Numbered from the stretch's first letter, positions 45,897-58,430 are shown. The stretch is 64,000 bases of DNA from Linnemannia schmuckeri (GCA_029449235.1 JANATG010000002.1:1116001-1180000); one strand, 5' to 3'. The notes: generated by a model not told the origin, from the sequence alone. Made by a program: numbers and translations.

Positions 45897-48800
45897 AGAG
45901 ACGTCCATAATGAAGGATTTGGGAGTACGTGTCTACCCCATGCTTCTATCTAATAACTTTTTATTTACTCAGTACGTACACATAATCGTAATTAAAATAT
46001 CTGAACAATTGCAATTGAGTACGGTTTGAATGGATGAGGAGAGTACATTACGGAGATGAGGATGGGTACATGGTCAAATGTATGACGATATCAAACAACG
46101 CCGAGAGAAGGGACCTATAAACGGGACAACTAAATTTTTCTTCTGGTCGTGTGCGCGTTGTCCCTTGCTTGCTTTGCTTCGAAGATACCGAAACGCGCAT
46201 CTACTGCCTTCTCTCTTACTCTCTCACATTGTCTCTCCTCTTCTCTATCGCTCTTTCTCTCGCTCGCCTTTCTCTGTGTGTGTGCATCCCTTTAGGATTT
46301 TTAGGCTGTCGTTTCTCATCTCCTCTCTCCCCGTCTCGTCACTTTTCTCACTTGATCGCTTTCTTGTTCTCGCTGTCACCCTCGATTTTTTTTATTCCTG
46401 ATCATGCTCCGTGTCTCCCGTGCCTCTCTCCTTCTCCCTTTTTTGTCCCTTCTCGTCTCGAGACAACTAAAAAAAAAAAAAAAAAAAATTTACATGGGAC
46501 CTCCTTCCAACATCAACCAACAATCAACAACGACCATGAACCAGGAATAGAAACCGGACTAGCGTGGTAATTTTTTTTTGCATACTTAGACTTACCGTGG
46601 TTGTTTATTTTTTTTTACTCTTTTGTATCACGTCCGCAAATAAAACAATGTTCGGATCAATGACCGCGACCCCATGGGTGCTATACCGATGCCTATGGCT
46701 TGCTTGTTGAAGGAAGGAGGGTTTTAAAAATAAGCAAGGGGTGCATGAGGGGGGAAAGGGGGAGGAATGACCAGGAAGTCAGGATTGTCAGGGCCAGGAA
46801 CAGGGGTGGTGGTAGTTACATTTTGTTTCTATTCGTGGTGTGTGAAGTGCATATTCCTGACTATTTGACGGATAAAGCTTTCGCAGCGAAACGCGCGTTC
46901 CTTACTCATTCAGGTACAGCGATTATCAAGACAAAAAGAAGCGATCATTCTCTGTTCATTTGGTCAGCTCAAACGAATACAAACAGCAGCAGGCCAAAGA
47001 AAAAAAACGCATTGGAGAAAACAGTGATCGATTACGGGATGAAAAATGGAGTGGCGGCGATTTGTCCATGTGCCACAGACCTCCTTTGCCTTTTCCTTTT
47101 GTCTTAACATGAACAGGATTCAGTTCCGCCGCTTTGTTACTTCTTGCCTTGCCTTTCCTTTTTTTTTCCTTTTGATCATTCCTTTCATGACCCCCTCTTC
47201 TCACGGCTTTATTCGAATGGACGACTGGACTTTGTATATGTATATCGTCAAGCAAGGAAACAAACACTCTGTTTGCGTTGAACGCTGAAAAAGATAAATA
47301 TAAATCTTCCGCCCGCGGACAAACAAAAAAATAACGTGAGTGGCTGCTGGACAGAGATGCACACCTCCATTGGAACACACTGTATCAGCGGACAATACTG
47401 TACGTTAAGTGGCAGGGTGCTGTTTTAGTCGGGGGGGGGGGGGGGGGGGAAGGTAATTACGCGGAGTGGAGTGAATGGATTGGATTGGTACTTTGCGTTA
47501 ACGCTAGTGCAGGTATGTAGGAAGGCGAGCATGGCGCATGGGCAAAAATTAAATCATAGATGATGGCAGCCAACGATTGCCAATCAAGAGTGAGCCGGTC
47601 GTTTACTTTCTCTGACTAATGCTTAGAGCGAAGAAGGAGAGACATATGAAAGGAAGCATAAGTTTTCATCATCTGGACTACAGTGCAACGTCAATTGTTT
47701 ACGAAGAAGGTCTCTTCGAACGAGCGAACACGGACAAGAGCTAGGCTAGACGTTTCTGCTAGACCTTCGTTATTATTGTTTGTTGTTGTTTTGCTATTTA
47801 TTGTTGTTGACAATGGGCAAAGAAGACGACAAAAGAAAAAAAACAAAGAGACAATGAATAAACAATCAGCAAAGGAGATCGATACGATACTATATTACCG
47901 ACGGTGGGGTATCTTTTCTGCACAGAGGGTCTAGAGTGAACAAGAGCGACTGGCCCGGAGGGTCACGGTGCCCTTCCCTTCTCCTTACGCATTGTTCGCA
48001 TTGTTCGCATGTTGCATTGTTCATCCGATGCGATGGTACACCACATACACTCTCTCTAAGAGAGTGGTCAAGTGGACTAACCCCAATTGACCCATCTCTC
48101 TATATAATTGCTCCCCCACCAGCCTCTTCGTCCTTTTCCTTCATGCTCCTCAACCATACGCCCTCTCTCTTTGCCCTTTTTTGTTTTTGTTTCCTTGTCC
48201 ATTTACCTTCTTGCCTTCTTCTTCTTCCCTTCTTGCCTTTTACAACCCAACCTTCCCTTTTTCGCCTTTTTCACTTTATTTATTATTCTTAGACAAACTC
48301 CCCCTCCCTCCTCCTTCCTTCTTCCTCCTTCCTCCTTCCGATTCCTTGACTGGCCAATTCCTCCTCCCTCTTCTTCTCTTATTCTTCACGTCTTTCTTCC
48401 TTCTCAATCATCACCCACCTCACCCGACTTATTCAATCATTCACTCATCCCCCTTCTCTTTCCTCCTTCTCCTTTCTCCACTAACAACAACCAGCACTTG
48501 TTCTGTCTCCTCACACCCCGACCACACTCTCCTTACCCCTTTCAACTTGTAAGTAACCACCTTCCTTCCCTCACTCGCATTTTCAGGCATACATACCCGC
48601 TCAACGCCCGTTAGTCTCCTTTTTTCAACATTGCACTTGCACTTCATCTACCATCCAGCCTCGCAACTGCTACAACTACCAGTACCATCACCATACAACT
48701 CAGGATCAATCATTTATTGTGAATTGCAACGCCTACCCTGTTCGGCCCACCCTTTCGCCCCCTCTTTTCTCTCACACACACTCTCTCTCGAAAGCTGGCT

Positions 48801-49732
48801 CACCACTGCTCTTTTTACCACTTTTCTTTTTTTGGGTGTATATGTGTTTTGCCCGATAAAAATTCCTTTGTCCAGGCTATCGGATGAATATTGCAATATT
48901 AACATTTCGCCTTTTGCTCAAAAAGCTCTCGTATCAGAAAAAAAGAAAAGAGGAGAAGAGTGTATGTATGCGGGAGACTGTAAGAGGAAGAGAGATATCG
49001 ATGGATGGTGGACTGGCAGGCCCAACAAGAACAAAAAAAGAAACCACTCCCCACCTTCTGCCTTTTTTTACGCCAAAACTTCCAACCAGTTGTGGCAGAA
49101 GCCTCTGCCAGGACACTTTTGACCTGCGCACGCATGCATCATAGGGCGATTCAGGCACACATTCACTCTAAATAATGCCATTTACCCACGAGTAGTACTT
49201 TCCTTTCTCAAACATTTTTTTGTTTTTGTTGTTTGATTGGGTTGGTTTTATCCAAAAGGACAGATGGACGCACTCGGCGCCATTTGTGCCTCGGGTCAGG
49301 AAAAAGTGGTTCAGTTTCAACCACGCAAATGCACTGGCTGGAAATATAAACAGACACAGGATAAGCGGCAACTGTAATCGATGAAAAAATGTACTCGTTT
49401 TAATGGACGGCAGAGGGCTCTCACCATAGCTGACCTCGACTCGTGTTCATCTTCATCTTCGTCTATTTCATGCATCTTGTACCGTACCAACAAAAGACGA
49501 GTTTTATTTCATCTTACAAGTTGGATACACAAAACAAAGGCACAAACAAACAGGAGAAGAGGAGCACTTGGAAGATGACATAACTACAAAAACAATAACG
49601 ACCACCATCATGTTTGTGACACTGCCACTCACTCACTCACTCTCTAATATTAACACCTTTGTTTTCATTGTCTATGTGCGATAGATAACTCTCGGTCGAC
49701 CAGTAGGATAAAATACACATACATCGGCTCTA
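45897..49732. other. Long intergenic region, pyrimidine-rich, no gene supported
   Basis: 3.8 kb without recognisable coding sequence. Notable content: C/T tract 46150-46470, A20 run 46469-46488, G19 run 47431-47449, a second C/T tract 48090-48560 that looks like a promoter, and a short upstream frame beginning at ATG 49610 before the next gene. A long leader or a noncoding transcript starting near 48600 is possible. Confidence 0.45.
47431..47449 (+). repeat. G19 homopolymer
   Basis: Nineteen consecutive G in intergenic sequence. Confidence 0.9.
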
Positions 49733-51026
49733 ATGGTATTGTCAATGAAGAAATGGCTGTTTGCCGCAGCAGTAGTAGCGGTGATTGCGGCATTGTGTCA
49801 AGGTGCAGAAGAGTCGTGCCCCCAGTGTAAGGTTGTTGACAGCTTGCTGGGGAGCTGTGGTCTTAAGCTCGATATTGATACTTGGTCCAGTCCATATGTT
49901 TACCAGTAAGTGTAGCCATCTTGATTTCTTATTTTTGCAGGACACTATCACGCTCGACAAGGACAACGACAATAGTATAATAAAGCACATACAGATTGTG
50001 CTAGCTTGGAAGGAGTGCTGACCGGACTTACTTTTTTTTTTATTTCTGAATAACCACCATTTTTTTTGTGTAGGCCTCACAATGCTACGGAGGCTGTTTG
50101 CCAATGCAACCAGAACTTTTACAATCAGGTACGAGCACAAAGTTCTCGATCGTTTTATTCAGGAAGCAAACCAAAACGATCAACAAACACACTTATTCAC
50201 CGCTTCATCGTGAAATCATTAGATCACGTACTGCTTGGGATGCCAAAAGTCTGCTTCGGCAAACTATACCGTCATGCCTTTGCCGGAATATAAGGCCTTG
50301 TGTGTCTATTATAATCAACCGACCTTTCCTTTGCTCCAAGGCGGAGTAGTCGCGACCACCACCACCTCCCAGTCAACCCAACCTACCTCAGGGCCATCGC
50401 CTTCTGAAATCAACGGCGGATCAGGATCAAGCCATTCGGGTCTTTCCTCAGGAGCCGTTGCTGGAATGTATGTACTCTCTCTCGTCTTGTGCTCATAGGA
50501 ATTTTATTCGTATGTCCATAGTCTATGGACAATCCGGGCTACATATCTCTAACACATTTATCCTCCATTTGGGATGTTTTGTATAAATGAATAGTATTGT
50601 TTCGGCAATCGCGTTGATTGTCGCCTTGTCAGTTGCAGGATATGTGTACACCAGGAGAAAGCGCGAGATGGCCAAGCAAAAGGAAGAGGAGGATTTGTAC
50701 AAGTTCCAGGAGAATTCCCGCAACTCTTACATGGAGGCTCCTCTTCCCCAATACACCGGCATGATCCAGTCCTCCCTGCCCTCTCTGCCCCAGCTCACGT
50801 ATGTCTTTGCTTGGACTGCTGGTTTCAATGGTTGCATGATGGCCTAAACGCGGGCAACGACTAACCACTTCGTTTTTTGCCGTATGTGAATAGTAACTTG
50901 AGAGTGATGAATCCGGACAGTGATGATGAAGACAATAATGGACAGACGCGATTCAACAAGAAAAGTTTTGAGGTGCAACGTGGCACGTCTCCAGGATGGC
51001 GCCGTGGCAGCTTTGACGACGATTGA
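49733..51026 (+). CDS. Single-pass type I membrane protein, Cys-rich ectodomain
   Basis: Exons 49733-49905, 50074-50128, 50223-50467, 50595-50798 and 50894-51026 give 269 aa. A second in-frame ATG at 49745 would give 265. A signal peptide (MKKWLFAAAVVAVIAALCQG) is followed by CPQCKVVDSLLGSCG, PHNATEAVCQCNQNFYNQ and CLGCQK, so about eight paired Cys with NxT sites. Then comes a Thr/Ser/Gly-rich stalk, one TM (VSAIALIVALSVAGYVYT), a basic stop-transfer RRKRE, and an acidic cytosolic tail. The layout suits a plasma-membrane or cell-wall-associated surface protein. I do not recognise a named family. Splice phases are all consistent and the acceptors are TAG. Function unknown. Confidence 0.8.
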
Positions 51027-52705
51027 ACAAGTCTCGCCGTTACTTCATTCTGACTCTTGACCGCTGCTGGATATACAAGGAATAAAGATGGAGTCGAGCA
51101 GATTGATGCGAAAATCATTTTGACTTTTGGTTTCGTGTACTTTTTCCTTCCTTCTTTTTTCCACTTCCAGCATACTTCCTATACATCTCATCTTGACAGC
51201 AGCATACGATACCTTTTATTTTTTTTTATTAATATTTTTATTACTCACAAAAACTATAGTCTTTTCCTAGTTCTCCACCACTTGTCTAGTTTCTCACGGA
51301 CATACTCACATGTAGCACCATAACTAATTCCAAAAGAAAAAAGAAAGAACGTAAAAAAAAAAAACCAACGTACACTTGCCTTTTTATTTCTTTCTCTATG
51401 TTCCTTCATATACATGCTCATCCGACAATTGATTGGCTGGTCAAGTAAGAAGTAGGGCATGACCCCGCAAAAAAGGAACAAAAGAATGGGCGTGGAGATG
51501 ACACGCGAAAGACAGGGACCTGAATAGAAAGTGAGGAAAGACGATTCTCAAAGGGTGGAAGAAAGGAGAGAAGAAAGCTCTGACACGTGATAATTGAAAT
51601 GTTTCGTCCGTGGATATTTTTTTTTTTTTTTGAACAAAGGCGGGGATATTTTATCCATAGGCATGCTTTGATTGTTATTACTGTTATTGTCGTTGTGCTA
51701 CTTGTTGAAAATATTGATCAGGTCGAGGGCTGTCAAGGCAGAGCTACGCTGTTGCAAGAGGGGATAAGTAGGAGGATGTGCCTTACATACATGGAGGATA
51801 AGTGGCTTAATTGAGGGTGACATCCAGGCTGGGGGAGACATGGGAGGAAGGATATGAACTGAACAGATTGAAATTGGGTGGGACCCGAAGTCGATGCGAA
51901 GCGGATACGATGAATGGAGAATAAGAAAGCTGTATAGGACTGGACATGAAAAATCTTTTTTGAATTGTTCTTAAAGTAATGATCAAGAAGGTTCATGAAA
52001 TGGCCCAGATGGTTGTCTCTTTCTTTTCTTTTTTTTTTTTCTTAACTGGAGCGAACAAGACAGTGAAATTGAAGGAAATTGAAAAGAGAGAGGTCGGCGG
52101 ATGTTGCTTGTGCCCGTGGACAATGAAAAAAAGAGAAGGAACGTAAAGACGAGACAACGAGGGACAAGGCAAGAGGATGCTGCAATTGAAATAGAAAACA
52201 GGAAGGATATGAGATGAGATGGCGAGAGGCGGTTTGGTTCAATTGTTGTTGTGTCATCATCAACTGAGAGGAGCCTTAGAGTGCAACACACATACACAGT
52301 AAAGGAGCGAGTAAGTAAGAGCAGGATAGATCGGATGACATGCAGAACGAAGAATGGAGCCAAGACAGAACCTTACACTTGTATTCTGTAAAGTGTATTT
52401 CCCTGTCTTTTGATTTTCACAAGGGAATTCAAGAACAAAGAGACGGCACACCCTGGACCGAACTGATCGAAAATGGCCGGTTGTCCAATAGGGAGTCGTG
52501 TCATTATGCTCCTACCTTTTGCTACTCTACTCTCCACACACACACCATCACGTCGATACTTAAAGAGACAACAAACCTCCTTTCCCTTTCTTCTTTTTCC
52601 TTTTTTTTTCTTTCTTCTCATCACACTCCTCCTCGTCCCTCCCTCCTCTCCATTCCTCCCCCTTCCTTCATTTTTTTTTCATTCTCACATCTAACTAACT
52701 ACATA
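51027..52705. other. Intergenic; promoter of MFE-2
   Basis: T/A-runs, then a C/T-rich leader (about 52560-52690) ending 12 bases before the MFE-2 ATG. No gene is supported. Confidence 0.5.
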
Positions 52706-55052
52706 ATGGCAGACAACAGCAACCTTCGCTTCGACGGCCGTGTCGTCATCGTCACCGGTGCCGGTGGTGGACTCGGACGCTCCCATGCTTTGGCTTTCGG
52801 CGCCCGCGGCGCCTCGGTCGTCGTCAACGATCTCGGCGGTTCCCACACCGGTGAGGGCGCCTCGAGCCGTGCTGCCGATGTTGTCGTCGAGGAGATCCGT
52901 GCCGCCGGTGGAAAGGCCGTCGCCAACTACGACTCTGTTCTCGATGGTGAGAAGATTGTCGAGACCGCCATGAAGGCTTTCGGTCGTGTTGATATTGTGA
53001 TCAACAACGCCGGTATCTTGAAGGATGTTTCCTTTGCCCGTATGACCGATCAGCAGTGGGACTTGATCTTCCAGGTCCACGTTAATGGTGCTTACAAGGT
53101 CCTCAAGGCTGCCTGGCCCATCTTCCGCAAGCAGAAGTTCGGTCGTATCATCAACACCAGTAAGTTATTCTTGTTTTGCTATTTGCTTTGTTTGTTCAGC
53201 AGACGGGAAAGAGAGAAAGGGAATGAAAAGGAGAAAGAAAGGGATAGGGGCAAGACAACCACTCTTTCTCACGCGTATGCGGTGCGACAGCAACAACAAC
53301 AACTACAACCACAACAATAACAGCACCAGACAGCAGCAAAAGCAAGGAGTGTGGGAGTTATAAAACGACGATTGCACCAACAAAGGGACAGGACTAGTGT
53401 GAACTGACTCTCGCATGAAACGCATTATGATTTTCCTCTCACATGATTGCTCTCACTCACCGACACTTCGTTTTTGTCACTTTTTTCTTTCCCCCCCTCG
53501 TCCCCTCGTTTGCACTTGCGCATTGTAGCCTCTGCTGCCGGTCTCTACGGAAACTTTGGTAAGTCCGCGATCAACATCTTCTCTCAATGCTAATGGCAAT
53601 TGCAATTGATACCTAGAGCATGCAAGGAATCAAAGACTGACAGTACCATCTTTCATTTATCATATACAACCAACAGGTCAGGCTAACTACTCGGCCGCCA
53701 AGCTCGCTTTGGTCGGTTTGACCCAAACTTTGGCTCTCGAGGGAAAGAAGGACAACATTCACTGCAACGTTATCGCCCCCATGGCTGCCTCCCGCATGAC
53801 CGAGACCGTTCTTCCCCCAGATATGCTTGCCTCCTTGAAGCCCGAGATGGTTACTCCCTTGGTCGAGTACCTCTGCCACGAGGACACCACCGAGAACGGC
53901 TCCATCTTCGAGGTCGGTGCCGGTTTCGTCGGCAAGCTCCGCTGGGAGCGTACCGGAGGTCACGGCTTCCCCATCGACAAGACCCTCTTGCCCGAGCACA
54001 TCTCCGAGCAGTGGGCCAAGATCACCGACTTTGAGGACGGCCGCACCACCCACCCCACCTCCACCGCCGAGTCCATGGAGGGCATCATGGCCAACTTTGA
54101 GAACGTCGCTGGTGCTTCCGGTGAACGCCCCAAGGTCCTCTCTGCCGATGGCAAGGTCGATGTTGAGGCCGCCAAGTCGCTCGAGTTCGCCTCGGAGGTC
54201 TTTGAGTACACTGAGCGCGACGTTATCCTCTACAACCTCGGTATCGGTGCCAAGCGCACTGATCTCCACCTCGTCTACGAGAACAACGAGGCCTTTGGCG
54301 CCGTCCCCACTTTTGGTGTTGTCCCCTCATTCACCGCCATGAACGCTGTTCCCTTTGGCGAGATCCTCCCCTCGTTCAACCCCATGATGCTCCTCCACGG
54401 TGAGCAGTACCTCGAGATCATCCGTCCCTTCCCCACTAGTGGCAAGTTGACCTCGACCCCCTACGTCGTCGATATCCTCGATAAGGGCAAGGGCTGTGTC
54501 GTCACCATCGGAGTCAAGACTACCGACGAGGAGGGCAACGATATCTGCGTCAACGAATTCACCATGTTCATCCGTGGCTCCGGTGGATTCGGAGGCAAGA
54601 AGGACGGAGCTGACCGTGGTGCTGCCACCGCTGCCAACCAGATTCCTGCCCGTAAGCCCGACTTTGTCGTCCAGGAGAAGACCTCCGAGGATCAGGCTGC
54701 TCTTTACCGTCTCTCGGGTGACTGGAACCCTCTCCACATTGACCCCGAGATGGCTGCCGTCGGTGGCTTCGATGTCCCAATCCTTCACGGTCTCTGCTCG
54801 TTTGGTGTTGCTGGTAAGCACATCTTCAAAACCTACTGCAACAATGATGCCACCCAGTTCAAGAACATCAAGGTTCGCTTCGCCAAGACTGTCAACCCCG
54901 GCGAGACCCTCGAGACCTCCATGTGGCGCGAGGGCAACAAGGTCCTCTTCCAGGTCCGTGTTGTCGAGCGTGATGCCATTGTCATCTCCAACGCCGCTGT
55001 CGAGCTCCAGGGTGAGGCCTTGAAGAACGCCCCCGCCAAGTCCAAGCTGTAA
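52706..55052 (+). CDS. FOX2: Peroxisomal multifunctional enzyme 2 with one dehydrogenase domain
   Basis: Second and third steps of peroxisomal beta-oxidation: 2-enoyl-CoA hydratase 2 and (3R)-hydroxyacyl-CoA dehydrogenase. Exons 52706-53159, 53529-53558 and 53677-55052 encode 619 aa. The first about 300 residues form one SDR: TGAGGGLGRSHALAFG (nucleotide loop), NNAGIL, TSAAGLYGN, and the catalytic YSAAK. The second half is a MaoC-type hydratase with LSGDWNPLHIDPEMA, the hydratase-2 signature, and GFDVPILHGLCSFG. The C-terminus SKL is a PTS1 signal. Yeast Fox2p has two SDR domains before the hydratase and animal MFE-2 has one SDR plus SCP2. Here there is a single SDR and no SCP2. Codon use is strongly C-ending, suggesting high expression. 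Confidence 0.95.
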
Positions 55053-55194
55053 ATTTTGGATCTGCTGGATCAGGATTCGTCAACATATGCACCACCCCCA
55101 CCCACGCCCCCCAACCAACATTGAGGAGAAAAAGAAGTAGAAGGACATGGCATGGTATCCCCCCTCTTTGTTTTGTACTCTAGCATGCTCAGCA

Positions 55195-55200
55195 AATAAA
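55195..55200 (+). terminator. Polyadenylation signal of MFE-2
   Basis: AATAAA 143 bases after the stop, in the 351-base interval where this gene converges on the next. Confidence 0.5.
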
Positions 55201-55403
55201 TTACAAAAATATGTACATAATATGCAACTCTTTCCCTCACTTTTGTTCTTGTTGCTTGCTGTTGCGATGTGTATTCGCGTTGTTAAATATTATTGCGATA
55301 GGATGTGCTTTGTAAGATGTGAAAGAGTGCGTTGTCGTCTTTGGAATGTTGATTGGGCCAAGACAAGTGCAGCAACGAAATAAAAGGAGAGAAGGAAATT
55401 AAA

Positions 55404-56285
55404 CTAGATGAACAAGGCGGAAGAGGAGAAGGAGACGACAACGACGCTTAAGACAACCATCATCCAGACCTCCATCCAAGAAGACCTCCTTTTCACGAAC
55501 GACGGGAGAGCAGAGCTGGCGCTTTGACCTTTAGTCCCGGCGGGCGGGACCACAGTCCCGTCATTCGAGTCCAGACAGGCCTCCTGGAACGCCGACAAGG
55601 AATTACTGACATTCTGCAAGGCTAACTGATCCAAGAAGTTACGCTGGTTCGAGACCCGGAAACAGGTCATACAGACCCTTGTCGCAGCTAGACCTTGGTT
55701 CGGACAGATGCATTGCAGGAATGGCATCAGCGTCGTGAATGTTGAGGGTGGGCCTGTCGGTGTTCCTGTTGCATCCATGCCGGTACCGTTGGTGGTCGTA
55801 GAGTTAGGGTAGACGAGGGTAGTAGTATCATTGCCGGTTGAGACAAGGCGCGGGAGGAGGGCAAGGGTCTGGTTGGCGACCTGATTGCATTCTTTGAGTT
55901 TTGGATAGAAATATTTGCATTTCTGACAGGATTCTGAGCCAGAGGGGAAGATGGGTTCGAGAGCGTCGTTGTTGATGTTGAAGGATTCGGGTGGAATGTA
56001 GAGGACTGAAGGGAGGGTTATGGGCGGTTCTGTCTTTTTAGGTGCTGGTGCCGGCGCTACTGGTGCATCGGGGGTGATGTCGGGTGAAGGTGGAGGTGGT
56101 TGTTGGGTTTCTGGTGGAGGTGAAGTGGGGGTTGGATTGTCAGTTGTTGTGGAAGAGGAAGAGTCGTCATCTTCGTCTTGGGCGTGAGCGGGGATGATGA
56201 AGAGTGTTATGAGGAGTGCGAGGGTGATTAGAATCGTGCGGAGATATATCCGCCGTGGCGGCCTTCCTATTGTGGTTGTCTTCAT
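55404..56285 (-). CDS. Secreted GPI-type cell-surface protein
   Basis: Intronless 293-aa frame. The N-terminus has a basic stretch then a hydrophobic core (ILITLALLITLFIIPAHA) with a likely cleavage after AHA. Next comes an Asp/Ser and Pro-rich linker (PPPPSPDI, APAPAPKK). A Cys module follows: CQKCKYFYPKLKECNQ, FLQCICPNQGLAATRVCMTC and QEACLDSNDG, with several NxT/NxS sites between. The C-terminus is Ser/Gly-rich, then hydrophobic (VWMMVVLSVVVVSFSSSALFI), as in GPI-anchored wall proteins. The family is not recognised. The Cys pattern resembles that of the type I protein at 49.7 kb only in general terms. Confidence 0.8.
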   Translation of the reverse strand: MKTTTIGRPPRRIYLRTILITLALLITLFIIPAHAQDEDDDSSSSTTTDNPTPTSPPPETQQPPPPSPDITPDAPVAPAPAPKKTEPPITLPSVLYIPPESFNINNDALEPIFPSGSESCQKCKYFYPKLKECNQVANQTLALLPRLVSTGNDTTTLVYPNSTTTNGTGMDATGTPTGPPSTFTTLMPFLQCICPNQGLAATRVCMTCFRVSNQRNFLDQLALQNVSNSLSAFQEACLDSNDGTVVPPAGTKGQSASSALPSFVKRRSSWMEVWMMVVLSVVVVSFSSSALFI

Positions 56286-57579
56286 TGTTTGTTACGTTGT
56301 TGGATTAAGGATTAAGCGGAATGGTGGTGGTAGTACAAAAAAAGGTTCTGAGAAAGGAAGAAAAACAGGAGTAGGCAAAGGTACAAAGAGAATTAGAGAG
56401 AAGGGTGAAAAAAAAAGGAAAGGAATGTGGAAACAAAAAAAGGCAGAGAGATAACGAAAAGCAATTGAACAACCAGGTCGGACCCATTCTTTACGCCCAT
56501 TTCATTGCCGCAACAACTTCCAGCCATCTAACCAGCAAGGATACACGAATTACCATCCAACTAAAGAATAAAGGAAAAATGATGCCCCCCTACCTCAATC
56601 CTTTTTTTCATCTGACTATCTCTTACCCTTCACCCTTGCTCTTTTTCATCGACCCCTTTCTCCTAGCTGAGTCTCTCCTTCCTTTCCTTCCCTTCTAGTA
56701 CCGATAGGAAAGAGAGGGCAAAAAAAGATTCCCGGCACATCCATTGCACCTCCTTGTTTCCCTTTTCAGCCCGTCTCTGTGCTGGCAAACGTTTCTAGTG
56801 AAAGAAGGCTCTTGACGCACGTGTCGCATCTCCAGGCCAGCAAGAGACGCGTCGTCTCTGCATTCGACTTACTGGAGAAATATGATGCATTAGCATACAG
56901 GCGGGATTTACATAGGAAGAGGAGCAATATGGAGTGCATGCGAACAGTAGCGACTGGATGATTGGGTTTTACTAATTGTGTCTCCGTTCGCGGCTAGGCC
57001 AAGCGTAAGATAATGAACAGATGCAGTCGTGAAAGGGGTTGTTCGATTCTCCTGCCACTTCTTCCCTTCTTCTTTCCGTAGGTTTGGAGTGCTATTTTGG
57101 AAGGACAATTATGCCCCTACAACCACCACCACAATTGCTATAATCAATGAACACTGTTCATAGGTGAAAGTTCCAAAAAAAAAAAAAAAACGCAAACACG
57201 CAAACACGCAACGCTTCCAAATTAAGCACAGCTCACAACCATTCGAAGCATAACACAGAGTAATTGATTATTCTTTATTTGGAAGATGCGCGATTGTCGC
57301 GTCGCGTCGCCTTTTCAACTGATACAAAATAGCAAAATAGTAGCCTCATTCGTAAGACACCGTCAATAAGACAATTTCAGGTACATGACGGTGAAGATAT
57401 CTCATTAAGCGGTATACGAAGAAAATGAAGCAAGAATTAGCACCATAGATTAACTGTAAAAAAATCACATACACACGCACGCTTGCCACAAGGACACATT
57501 GCATTCGCAACTTTTGCTGTACAATTACGCCTTGTCGAAGTTCGGCTTGCCGCATTACAACATAAAGTACAGCAGAGTA
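56286..57579. other. Intergenic, no gene seen
   Basis: Promoter side of the GPI-type gene, then A-runs (for example 57175-57190) and mixed sequence. Nothing coding was recognised, including in 57250-57579 downstream of the broken kinase. Confidence 0.45.
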
Positions 57580-58430
57580 CTAACCTCCCTTGTACACCAA
57601 CTTGGTCGAGTATCGCCCCTTCCTCGCCAACTTCGCAGGGATGAACCAGTAGGTTCCGCAGATCCCACTAATGACAAAGACATGTAAAATGAGATATGCC
57701 AAAGGTTAGAGTTTCATATATGCGTTGAAAATATTCCTTTTGTTTCGATAATGATATGTTTGTGAAACCTACCCTCCGCGGCTGTGGCGACAATAGAGAG
57801 CGAGGCCAAATCAGCCACTGTTGGGACCATGACCTCGCTGAACAGGGCATTTTCAGGCCTAAGATCCCTGTGAAGAAATCCCATGTCGTGAAGGTGGATG
57901 ACACCTTCGATGAGCTGATGTCCCAGTCTCCTAACGTCATTCTCATGCAAACAGCCTCTTCTTCTCATGAACTCTTCCAGGATCTATTCAAACATGAAAA
58001 CCAAGATGAAAACAAAATACGACATGTTCAAGAACAGTAGACAATGTATTAGACAGGGGTTGTGAACATTGGCGCTTACTTCGAATGGGCAGAGCTCGAT
58101 CACCAAGAGGTTCTCTCCCTCCTGCTGAAAGGCGTTGATAAACGAAACATTGTTTTCGTGCTCATTGTCCAAAAGAATCGACCTCTCCATCTCAACCCAT
58201 TGTCTCCTACTTCATGCAAATCGCTTGAGAGTTTTACTGTAGTCTTTGGCTGTAATGGGCTTTAAGTTCTACGTTGTTAGTCGAGTGCAATATCAGCTGC
58301 TATTTTACCCCTCCATATCAGTAGAAGCGGTGATGCGGCCTACAACTTGACCAGGGCGTAGCAGTAGTCGTTTTGGAGGAGATCCAACAGGGTAGCTTGT
58401 TGATCGTATTTCCCTCAGCTCATAGGTACA
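57580..58430 (-). pseudogene. Degenerate Ser/Thr protein kinase
   Basis: Kinase pieces line up on the minus strand. An upstream part near 58310-58430 may be the glycine-loop region. Exon 58268-58080 has NLKPITAKDYSKTLKRFA, then TGA (58212-58214), and continues in frame with WVEMERSILLDNEHENNV (alpha-C region) and LLVIELCPFE (hinge). Exon 57983-57773 has HLHDMGFLHRDLRPENALF, the HRD loop with Arg for the usual Lys, and VADLASLS where DFG is expected. A third segment (57587-57664) carries GTYWFIPAKLARKGRYSTK, resembling the P+1 loop, but one base out of frame from the preceding exon. The TGA, the frameshift and the lost DFG glycine argue for a pseudogene. Polo-like affinity is a guess from the hinge and HRD context. 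Confidence 0.65.

Noticed and set aside
53613..54269. 218-codon minus frame inside MFE-2
   Set aside because: Antisense shadow of a highly codon-biased gene; Gly/Val/Asp-rich composition is the mirror of the sense frame.
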